From: Streptomyces shenzhenensis
GTDB taxonomy: Bacteria; Actinomycetota; Actinomycetes; Streptomycetales; Streptomycetaceae
Reading direction: 5' to 3'
Length of the DNA: 44,629 nt
NCBI RefSeq assembly: GCF_021462265.1
Contig: NZ_JAJONF010000060.1
Location: 1 to 44,629, forward strand
A model generated the notes under the pieces. It worked only from the letters and a program-made list of their open reading frames with translations. It made no database searches and had not been told where the DNA came from. Below are positions 16,210 through 22,537 of this stretch, piece after piece (position 1 is the stretch's first letter; every line of letters begins with the position of its first letter). The translations under genes were made by a program, and so were the position numbers.

Positions 16210-16263
16210 GAACGACTCGAACTGCTTGAACTGCTTGAACTGCTTGAACTGCTTGGACGACTT
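16210..16263. repeat. 9-bp tandem repeat in the gad leader
   Basis: Four exact copies of GAACTGCTT (16219-16254) are flanked by one degenerate copy on each side (GAACGACTC before, GGACGACTT after). The array fills the gap between the ClC stop codon and the gad ribosome site. The unit is a multiple of 3, so changes in copy number would alter spacing rather than reading frame. Confidence 0.85.
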
Positions 16264-16281
16264 GAGGGAATTCACCGAGGG

Positions 16282-17568
16282 TCAGCGCAGGGCCGTACCG
16301 TCCGCGCGCAACTGCATTCTCGGCCGCCCGGTCACCAGCAGCCACGCGGGCAGCGACGCGATGCTCAGCAACACGATGACGCTCGGCGAGGCCACGAGTA
16401 CCGCGGCGGTGAACAGGCTCACCCAGCCCTGCCGGGTGATCGCCAACAACATGCCCAGGACACCCGCCACCACGCCCACCGACGGCTGGACGGCGGGCAC
16501 CAGGGCATGGGCGCACAGCCCGAAGGCCGAGCCGATGAAGACCGACGGAAAGATCCGGCCACCGCGGAAACCGCAGGCGGCGGCCACTGTCAGCGCGGCC
16601 AGTTTGACGGCCGTCATCACGGCGAACTGTCCCGCCGACCATGCATCCGGGTCCTTCGCCAGCTCCGCGACCTGGTCCAGCCCCTTGAAGAGCGTCAGGC
16701 GACCGCCCAGCGCCCCCAGTAGGCCCAGCACGAACCCGCCCACCGGAAGCGCCACCATGGGGTGCCCCAGGCGCCGGAAGACGCCGTGGACGTAAGGGAA
16801 GGCGCGGACGGCAGCCATGCCGAGCAGTGCGGCCGCGGGGGCGATCAGCAGGGCCGCCAGCAGATCCGGCCAGCGCGTCCGGCCGAGCGCGGGCAGTCCG
16901 AGGTCCAGGGTCGGACGGGCCAGCAGGTCGGTCGTCATCGCGCCCGCGGCGGCGGCGATCAGCGGCCCGAAGAGGTTGTCCCACAGCGCCCCCTTCAACG
17001 GCTTCCCGGCCAGCGCCTCGGAGATCACCAGCGCCGCCGCCACCGGCGTCCCGAACAGCGCGCCGAGCGTCGCCGCGTCGGCCAGCGCGGGCCACAGCGA
17101 ACCCGGCAGCCGGGGCGCCGCGAGCCGCCCCAGCCACAGCGCGAGCCCGACGTTGACCGCGATGATCGGGTTCTCCGGACCGAGACTCGGCCCGCCCGCC
17201 AGCATCAGCGCGGTCACCAGCAGCAGCCCCGGCAGCACGACGGGCGGCAGTGCCACCGCCTCCAGGCCCAGGGTGGCCGGATCGGGCCCCGCGTGGCCGG
17301 GTACCTTCCACACCACCAGCCCCACCGTGATCCCGGTGGCGGTCAGCATCACCAGCATCCACAGCACCGAGTACCGCCCGATACCCAGCGCGTCCGGCAG
17401 GTTGTTCCACAGGACGTGCTGGAACCGTTCGGCCGACGAACTCACCAGCAGGAACAGCAGGCTGCTGCCGACACCGACGACGAGGGCGGGCAGGATCAGC
17501 GGCAGCAGGGCACGCGCGGGGGCCGAGGGCGGGGTGGGAAGCGCCTGCGGCGCGGTGTCCTGGGCCAC
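16282..17568 (-). CDS. ClC-family chloride channel/transporter
   Basis: A 428-residue membrane protein with 10 or more hydrophobic helices. The ClC anion-path motifs are present in variant form: GPSLGPENPI aligns with GREGP and keeps the gating glutamate (Glu132), and FRGGRIFPSVFIG aligns with the GxFxP motif. The usual GSGIPE motif is replaced by GHAGPDP, and the inner proton glutamate (E203 of E. coli ClcA) appears to be alanine in LVISEAL. It may therefore not be a standard 2Cl-/H+ exchanger. GTG 17568 was chosen near the shared promoter region. It lies upstream of gad and is divergent from tipA. In E. coli, ClC proteins support glutamate-decarboxylase acid resistance, which fits this pairing. 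Confidence 0.85.
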   Translation of the reverse strand: MAQDTAPQALPTPPSAPARALLPLILPALVVGVGSSLLFLLVSSSAERFQHVLWNNLPDALGIGRYSVLWMLVMLTATGITVGLVVWKVPGHAGPDPATLGLEAVALPPVVLPGLLLVTALMLAGGPSLGPENPIIAVNVGLALWLGRLAAPRLPGSLWPALADAATLGALFGTPVAAALVISEALAGKPLKGALWDNLFGPLIAAAAGAMTTDLLARPTLDLGLPALGRTRWPDLLAALLIAPAAALLGMAAVRAFPYVHGVFRRLGHPMVALPVGGFVLGLLGALGGRLTLFKGLDQVAELAKDPDAWSAGQFAVMTAVKLAALTVAAACGFRGGRIFPSVFIGSAFGLCAHALVPAVQPSVGVVAGVLGMLLAITRQGWVSLFTAAVLVASPSVIVLLSIASLPAWLLVTGRPRMQLRADGTALR

Positions 17569-17629
17569 GGGCCCACCATAAGTGGGCAAAACCGGCGTAA
17601 CACTCTGGAGGCTGCCGTACGGAACGGGC

Positions 17630-17660
17630 TTGCACCTCACGTGGCGTGAGGACCCAGTCT
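17630..17660 (+). promoter_or_regulatory. tipA-type promoter with MerR operator
   Basis: TTGCAC (17630-17635) and CAGTCT (17655-17660) are separated by 19 nt, the stretched spacing of MerR-activated promoters. Between them lies the inverted repeat CCTCACG-TGG-CGTGAGG (17635-17651). Layout and sequence match the thiostrepton-inducible tipA promoter as I recall it. It may also affect the divergent ClC gene. Confidence 0.82.
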
Positions 17661-17686
17661 GGAGCACGGAAATGAAAGGAGCGGAA

Positions 17687-18457
17687 GTGAGCTACTCGGT
17701 GGGACAGGTCGCCGGGTTCGCCGGTGTCACCGTGCGCACCCTGCACCACTACGACGAGATCGGCCTGCTGGTCCCGGGCGAGCGCAGCACCGCGGGCCAC
17801 CGGCGCTACGGCGACCGCGACCTCGACCGGCTCCAGAAGATCCTGTTCTACCGGGAGCTCGGCTTCCCGCTCGACGAGGTCGCGGCCCTGCTCGACGGCC
17901 AGGCCACCGGAAAAACAGATCCACGCGCACACCTGCGCCGGCAGTACGAACTGCTCACCGCCCGGATCGAGAAGCTGCAGAAGATGGCCGCGGCCGTGGA
18001 GCACGCCATGGAGGCACGCAGGATGGGCATCAACCTCACCCCCGAGGAACGCTTCGAGGTCTTCGGCGACAAGGACCCCGAGCAGTACGCCGAGGAGGCG
18101 GAGCGGCGCTGGGGCGGCACCGAGGCCTACGCGGAGTCGCAGCGCCGCGCGGCCCGCTACACCAAGGCCGACTGGCAGCGCATGAAGGCCGAGGTCGACG
18201 ACTGGAGCGCGCGTTACGCCGCCCTGGTGAACGCGGCCGAGCCGGCGGCCGGCGAACGGGCCATGGACATGGCCGAGGAGCACCGGCGGCACATCTCGGC
18301 CTGGTTCTACGACTGCCCGCACGAGACGCACCGCTGCCTCGCCGCGATGTACGTCTCCGACGAGCGCTTCAAGGCCTTCTACGACTCGATGGCCCCGGGC
18401 CTGGCCGAGCACCTCAAGGAGGCGATCGAGGCGAACGCGGTCCGGCACACGGCGTGA
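17687..18457 (+). CDS. tipA: TipA-like MerR regulator (TipAL)
   Basis: A 256-residue MerR-family activator close to S. lividans TipAL. Residues 1-72 are the winged helix DNA-binding domain (SYSVGQVAGFAGVTVRTLHHYDEIGLL). Residues 75-110 form the dimer coiled coil, and 113-256 the TipAS drug-binding domain, a globin-like fold that covalently captures thiopeptides such as thiostrepton. Two cysteines, Cys210 and Cys217 in FYDCPHETHRCLAAMY, match the thiopeptide-linking pair of TipAL (Cys207/Cys214 with a 3-residue insertion near residue 75). GTG 17687 has AAGGAG 5 nt before it. The promoter at 17630-17660 carries its operator, so it should be autoactivated. The drug actually sensed here is not known. 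Confidence 0.94.
   Translation: MSYSVGQVAGFAGVTVRTLHHYDEIGLLVPGERSTAGHRRYGDRDLDRLQKILFYRELGFPLDEVAALLDGQATGKTDPRAHLRRQYELLTARIEKLQKMAAAVEHAMEARRMGINLTPEERFEVFGDKDPEQYAEEAERRWGGTEAYAESQRRAARYTKADWQRMKAEVDDWSARYAALVNAAEPAAGERAMDMAEEHRRHISAWFYDCPHETHRCLAAMYVSDERFKAFYDSMAPGLAEHLKEAIEANAVRHTA
18023..18457 (+). CDS. tipA: TipAS, short form from internal start
   Basis: Inside tipA, ATG 18023 (Met113, MGINLTPEERFEVFGD) is preceded by GGAGG with 8-nt spacing. In S. lividans TipAS is made from the equivalent internal start and sequesters thiopeptides in excess of TipAL. Translation here would give 144 residues, equal to the known TipAS length. It contains both capture cysteines but no DNA-binding part. 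Confidence 0.75.
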   Translation: MGINLTPEERFEVFGDKDPEQYAEEAERRWGGTEAYAESQRRAARYTKADWQRMKAEVDDWSARYAALVNAAEPAAGERAMDMAEEHRRHISAWFYDCPHETHRCLAAMYVSDERFKAFYDSMAPGLAEHLKEAIEANAVRHTA

Positions 18458-18484
18458 CCGGACCGGCGGAAGCGGGCCTTGCGG

Positions 18485-18862
18485 CTACTCCTTGTCGAGG
18501 ATGACGGCCGTGCCGTACGCGCAGACCTCCGTCCCCGCGCCCGCCGCCTCCGTCACGTCGAAACGGAAGGCCAGTACGGCGTTGGCACCACGCGCGCGTG
18601 CCTGGTCCACCAGCCGGTCCATGGCCTGGTTGCGGGTCTGTACGAGCGTTTTCGTCAGCCCCTTCAGCTCGCCCCCGACCATCGACTTCAGACCCGCGCC
18701 GATCTGACTGCCCAGGTGCCGGGAGCGTACGGTCAGCCCGAAGACCTCGCCGATGACCTCCCGCACCCGGTACCCGGGAACGTCGTTCGTGGTGACGACC
18801 AGCACATCGGCCTGCGGCCCCTGACCGCCGCCGTACTCCTCGATACCCATGTCCACAGCCAT
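18485..18862 (-). CDS. YbjQ family (UPF0145) protein
   Basis: A 125-residue protein of the YbjQ/UPF0145 family, a small pentameric fold sometimes called a heavy-metal-binding domain. Seen are VLVVTTNDVPGYRVREVIGEVFGLTVRS, then ARARGANAVLAFRFDVTE and CAYGTAVIL, the family's conserved segments. ATG 18862 is taken as the start; ATG 18850 is also possible. It converges with tipA (27-bp gap) and is divergent from the DedA gene across a perfect 24-bp palindrome. Molecular function is unknown for the family. Confidence 0.85.
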   Translation of the reverse strand: MAVDMGIEEYGGGQGPQADVLVVTTNDVPGYRVREVIGEVFGLTVRSRHLGSQIGAGLKSMVGGELKGLTKTLVQTRNQAMDRLVDQARARGANAVLAFRFDVTEAAGAGTEVCAYGTAVILDKE

Positions 18863-18885
18863 TCCCCAGGCCGGGCACAGTCCAT

Positions 18886-18909
18886 CCAGGTTCCACCGGT
18901 GGAACCTGG
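18886..18909. promoter_or_regulatory. Perfect 24-bp palindrome
   Basis: The half-site CCAGGTTCCACC is followed directly by its exact complement GGTGGAACCTGG, with no spacer. It sits 23 bp before the YbjQ-family start and 79 bp before dedA, in the divergent promoter region. A dimeric regulator site is likely; the regulator is unknown. Confidence 0.6.
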
Positions 18910-18988
18910 GGCGGACACATTACGTTGATAGCTTTGTGCGCCCGCACAAGGAACCAGCTGTGCCCTCACCCCTCAGGAGCCCGGAACC

Positions 18989-20005
18989 GTGACGACCGGA
19001 ACCGCGATGACGCTCGCCCTCGGCCCGAGCTGGCTGGATCCGAACAAGCTGCTCGACTCGTTCGGCATCTGGGGCCTGCTCCTGGTCGTCTTCGCCGAGT
19101 CCGGGCTGCTGATCGGCTTCTTCCTGCCGGGCGACTCCCTCCTGTTCACCTGCGGCCTGCTGATCACCTCCAACCAGCTGGACTTCCCGCTGTGGGGCGC
19201 CATCGCCCTGATCTGCGTCGCCGCGGTCCTCGGTGACCAGGCGGGCTTCATGTTCGGCAAGAAGGTCGGCCCGACGCTCTTCAACCGCCCGGACTCCCGC
19301 CTCTTCAAACAGGAGAACGTCGCCAAGGCGCACGAGTTCTTCGAGAAGCACGGCCCGAAGTCCCTGATCCTGGCCCGCTTCGTGCCGGTGATCCGCACGT
19401 TCACGCCGATCATCGCGGGCGTCAGCGGCATGGCGTACCGCTCGTTCCTGACCTTCAACGTCATCGGCGGCGTCATGTGGGGCGCCGGCGTCACCCTGCT
19501 CGGCTCCTGGCTGGGCAAGATCGACCTCGTCAAGAACAACATCGAGGCGATCCTGATCCTGATCGTCCTCGTCTCGGTGGTTCCGATCATCATCGAGTTC
19601 CTGCGGGCCCGCGCGAAGGACAAGAAGGCAGCCCGCACGGAGCAGCCGCTCCAGCACCAGGCGGTCCCCCCGGTGATGGACGACGCGACGACGCAGCTCC
19701 GCCGGATCGAGCCGGCCTACACCCCCCAGCAGCCGCAGCCCCAGCAGCCGTACGGCCAGCAGTCGCAGCCCCAGCAGCCGTACGGCCAGCAGTCGCAGCC
19801 CCAGCAGTACGGCCAGCAGCCGCAGCCCCAGCAGTACGGCCAGCAGCCGCAGCCCCAGCAGTACGGCCAGCAGCCGCAGCCGTACGCCCAGCCGCAGCCG
19901 TACTACGACCAGAACGGCTACCACCACCAGGGCGGCTATGGTCAGCAGGGCGGCTACGGCCAGCAGCAGAACCCGTACGCCGAGGACCACTACCAAGCGC
20001 CGTAA
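18989..20005 (+). CDS. DedA family membrane protein
   Basis: A 338-residue DedA/VTT-domain protein. About residues 20-205 are the membrane part. FAESGLLIGFFLPGDSLLF holds the acidic residue and FLPGD typical of DedA, and RFVPVIRTFTPIIAGVSGM is the second signature with the two essential-type arginines. DedA proteins act in phospholipid (undecaprenyl phosphate or PE) flipping. From about residue 215 there is a soluble tail: a basic stretch, then (Q)PQQPYGQQS-type repeats and GGYGQQ to the end, an unusual low-complexity extension. GTG 18989 has CAGGAG 9 nt upstream. The tail is likely disordered and cytoplasmic; its purpose is unknown. Confidence 0.9.
   Translation: MTTGTAMTLALGPSWLDPNKLLDSFGIWGLLLVVFAESGLLIGFFLPGDSLLFTCGLLITSNQLDFPLWGAIALICVAAVLGDQAGFMFGKKVGPTLFNRPDSRLFKQENVAKAHEFFEKHGPKSLILARFVPVIRTFTPIIAGVSGMAYRSFLTFNVIGGVMWGAGVTLLGSWLGKIDLVKNNIEAILILIVLVSVVPIIIEFLRARAKDKKAARTEQPLQHQAVPPVMDDATTQLRRIEPAYTPQQPQPQQPYGQQSQPQQPYGQQSQPQQYGQQPQPQQYGQQPQPQQYGQQPQPYAQPQPYYDQNGYHHQGGYGQQGGYGQQQNPYAEDHYQAP
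19736..19876 (+). repeat. In-frame tandem repeats in the dedA tail
   Basis: Two copies of a 30-bp unit (19736-19765, 19766-19795) and three of a shorter 27-bp version (19796-19822, 19823-19849, 19850-19876) encode QPQQPYGQQS and QPQQYGQQP. All are multiples of 3, so copy number can vary without frameshift. Confidence 0.85.
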
Positions 20006-20129
20006 GCGGCAACGCCTTGTCCTTCGGGGGGCGCGAGGCTGGACAAATGTGCGGCTCCGCCGCGTGGGCGCGACCAGCCACGACGCACCGCACCCGCCGA
20101 CGCACCTGCACCGGCCCCCGAAAAGGCGC

Positions 20130-21788
20130 TCAGAACCCCCTGGTCCGCTTCGCGGCCCTGCGCTTCCCGGCCGACCCCACCCGCAGGGTCAGCCGGGAGA
20201 TCTCCGACCCCAGATTGACCCCGATGGCGATCGCCATGGCGAGCGACGCAGCCTTGGCCAGCGACACCAGCCCCTTGTCGACCTCGTTCTGCGCCATGGA
20301 CAGCAGCCCGAAATAGGTCGCCGACCCCGGCAGCAGCGGCCCGATCGCCGCCGTCGTGTACGGCAGCGCGGAGGCGAACCGGAACCGCGACAGCAGCTGC
20401 CCGAACAGCCCCACCAGCCCCGCCGCGACGGCCGTGGAGGCGACCGGCGAAATCCCCCCGGCGTAGCGCATCGCACCGTAGACCGACCACGCGACACCTC
20501 CGTTCAGGGTGACGGCGAGCACGGTGGATCGTTCCTGCTGGAGCAGTACGGCGAAGGTCAGCGACAGCACCATCGACGCGGCGATCTGCAGCAGCGGCCG
20601 TTGGGAGCCGACCAGCGCCGCGTCGGGATTGAGCCGGCCGCCCAGCTTCACACCGAAGTACAGGACCGTCAGCACCCCGATCACGATGCCGACGAAGAAG
20701 TACATGACCTCCAGCAGCCGCGCGGCGGCGGTGATGTAGAAGCCGGTGAGCCCGTCCTGGACGCCCGCGACGAGGGCCCGCCCGGGCAACAGGGCGAACA
20801 GTCCACCGGTGACGACGGCGGACGCCGCGACGTCGACGTGGGCGAGTGAGAAGGCGACCCCGATCGCGGCCGGCGGCATCGCGGCGATCATGAACTGGTA
20901 GAACTCCGGCAGTCCCCGCCCCGCGCACAGCCAGGCCAGCCGGTCGCCGAGCATCGCGCCGACCGCGGCCGCCACGGACATCAGCAGGTCACCGCCGACG
21001 AGTACGGAGGCGGCCGCGGCGAGCAGCCCGCTCGCCGCGGTCAGTGCCCAGCCGGGGTAGGGGTGCCGGTTGCGGCGGATCTCCGCGAGCCGCCGGTAGG
21101 CCTCCTCCAGGGAGACATGGGTCTCGGGGTCGGTGAGGTCGTCCACGAGGCGGAACACGGCGGACAGGCGTGTGTAGTCGGTCCCGCGCCGCCGCACCGT
21201 CCGGGACGCCGTCACCGGGTCGTCGACCAGGGACGGCTGGTAGGAGATCGCCAGCAGCGTGAAGGTGACGCCCGGCTCACAGCGGTCGAGGCCGTACGAC
21301 CGGCAGACCGCGAACATCGCGGCCTCCACGTCCTCCGCGCCCTCCCCGCCGGCCAGCAGCAACTCGCCGATCCGCAGGGTCAGGTCGAGCACGCGCGGGA
21401 CGGCGGGGCCGCCGTCCTCGGCCTTCTGCACCGGCTCCGGCGCCGGCCGCTCGGCCACCGGCATGCGCAGCATCGTGCGCATCCGGTCCTGCCAGGGCGC
21501 GTCCTTGACGAGGCTGACCGCGGGGAACCCGGAGGCGGGCGTGAAGGAGGGCGGGGCGTCCTGGGCGCTGTAGGTGCTCGGCAGGCTGAACGCCGACCCC
21601 TCCAGCTCCGCGCTCACCGACTGCGGCGCCGCGAGCCCCTGGGGCACCGAGAACTCGGACGTCGTCTCCGGCTCACCCGCGCCGCCCTCGGGGACCTCGA
21701 CGCCCCGGGGCACGGCGAACTCGGACGTCAGCTCCGGGTCGTACCGCGCCTCGTCCGCCCCGGGCCTGCGGTGCTCCGCCTCCGTCAC
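20130..21788 (-). CDS. ThrE-type threonine/serine exporter
   Basis: A 552-residue protein of the ThrE family, which exports threonine and serine by proton motive force. Residues 1-120 are soluble, with a duplicated TSEF(A/S)VP(R/Q)G motif. Residues 125-260 contain the ThrE N-terminal domain (LDLTLRIGELLLAGGEGAEDVEAAM and GVTFTLLAISY), and about 10 membrane helices follow. The ending LRVGSAGKRRAAKRTRGF is basic. GTG 21788 has AGGGAG about 10 nt before it. It converges with dedA across 124 bp containing a GCGGC-TCC-GCCGC hairpin of a type seen repeatedly in Streptomyces intergenic DNA. Substrate is by family only. Confidence 0.88.
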   Translation of the reverse strand: MTEAEHRRPGADEARYDPELTSEFAVPRGVEVPEGGAGEPETTSEFSVPQGLAAPQSVSAELEGSAFSLPSTYSAQDAPPSFTPASGFPAVSLVKDAPWQDRMRTMLRMPVAERPAPEPVQKAEDGGPAVPRVLDLTLRIGELLLAGGEGAEDVEAAMFAVCRSYGLDRCEPGVTFTLLAISYQPSLVDDPVTASRTVRRRGTDYTRLSAVFRLVDDLTDPETHVSLEEAYRRLAEIRRNRHPYPGWALTAASGLLAAAASVLVGGDLLMSVAAAVGAMLGDRLAWLCAGRGLPEFYQFMIAAMPPAAIGVAFSLAHVDVAASAVVTGGLFALLPGRALVAGVQDGLTGFYITAAARLLEVMYFFVGIVIGVLTVLYFGVKLGGRLNPDAALVGSQRPLLQIAASMVLSLTFAVLLQQERSTVLAVTLNGGVAWSVYGAMRYAGGISPVASTAVAAGLVGLFGQLLSRFRFASALPYTTAAIGPLLPGSATYFGLLSMAQNEVDKGLVSLAKAASLAMAIAIGVNLGSEISRLTLRVGSAGKRRAAKRTRGF

Positions 21789-21859
21789 CTTCGTAACGCT
21801 CCCTGAACGACACCTTCACTACCGCCACGACAGCCTCAGTATGCGCGTGGCCACACAGC

Positions 21860-21909
21860 GGACACGAAAACCGGCCCTGAGGGATCCGCGGACACGAAAG
21901 GACACGAAA
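21860..21909. repeat. Three copies of GGACACGAAA
   Basis: GGACACGAAA occurs at 21860-21869, 21890-21899 and 21900-21909. The first two share a longer GCGGACACGAAA. They lie between the thrE start and the ppa terminator and might be regulator sites for thrE, though this is only a pattern. Confidence 0.5.
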
Positions 21910-21940
21910 AACGGGCCCCACGCGTGCGTGCGGCCCGTTT
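21909..21940 (-). terminator. Terminator of ppa
   Basis: Read on the minus strand, a 9-bp stem (AAACGGGCC pairing with GGCCCGTTT) is followed by five T residues. It starts 26 bp after the ppa stop and is one of the few classic intrinsic terminators in this window. Confidence 0.8.
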
Positions 21941-21966
21941 CCCGGTGTCGGCCCACCGGGGTGGTC

Positions 21967-22458
21967 TCAGTGACCGCCGGTCTCCTTGAAGCGCTTGTAG
22001 GACCGCTCGATCTCCGTCTCCGCGTCGGTGCGGCCCACCCAGTTGGCGCCCTCGACGGACTTGCCGGGCTCCAGGTCCTTGTAGACCTCGAAGAAGTGCT
22101 GGATCTCCAGGCGGTCGAACTCCGACACGTGGTGGATGTCGCGCAGGTGCTCCACGCGCGGGTCGGTGGCCGGAACGCACAGCAGCTTGTCGTCGCCGCC
22201 GGCCTCGTCCGTCATCCGGAACATGCCGATCGCGCGGCAGCGGATCAGACAGCCCGGGAAGGTCGGCTCGTCCAGGATGACCAGCGCGTCCAGCGGGTCG
22301 CCGTCCTCGCCGAGGGTGTTCTCGACGAAGCCGTAGTCGGTCGGGTAGGCGGTCGAGGTGAAGAGACGACGGTCCAGGCGGATCCGACCGGTCTCGTGGT
22401 CCACCTCGTACTTGTTCCGCGAACCCTTCGGGATCTCGATCGTGACGTCGAACTCCAC
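21967..22458 (-). CDS. ppa: Inorganic pyrophosphatase
   Basis: A 163-residue family I inorganic pyrophosphatase that hydrolyses PPi to phosphate and drives biosynthesis forward. Seen are IPKGSRNKYEVDHETG, YPTDYGFVENTLGEDGDPLDALVIL (the DGDPLDALV signature with metal-binding aspartates) and a KDLEPGK segment near the C-terminus. GTG 22458 (VEFDVTIEIP) was chosen because GGAGGAG lies 6 nt upstream. The frame is open further up to GTG 22482 and ATG 22473, but there the ribosome site would lie inside the coding region. It is divergent from dacB and followed by a strong terminator. Cytoplasmic, probably monocistronic. Confidence 0.95.
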   Translation of the reverse strand: MEFDVTIEIPKGSRNKYEVDHETGRIRLDRRLFTSTAYPTDYGFVENTLGEDGDPLDALVILDEPTFPGCLIRCRAIGMFRMTDEAGGDDKLLCVPATDPRVEHLRDIHHVSEFDRLEIQHFFEVYKDLEPGKSVEGANWVGRTDAETEIERSYKRFKETGGH

Positions 22459-22537
22459 CGGTGGCTCCTCCATGATCAACACATAGTTCTGGTGGTTAAG
22501 TGTCCCTCACGCAGGTGTGTGATCGCGAAAGGGGCTG

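Noticed and set aside
16210..16263. CRISPR array
   Set aside because: Units are 9 bp in direct tandem with no spacers and no cas genes nearby.
16015..16275. Minus-strand frame beginning MNSLKSS with KQF repeats
   Set aside because: It is made by the 9-bp repeat and then runs into gad in another frame; no ribosome site and no family.
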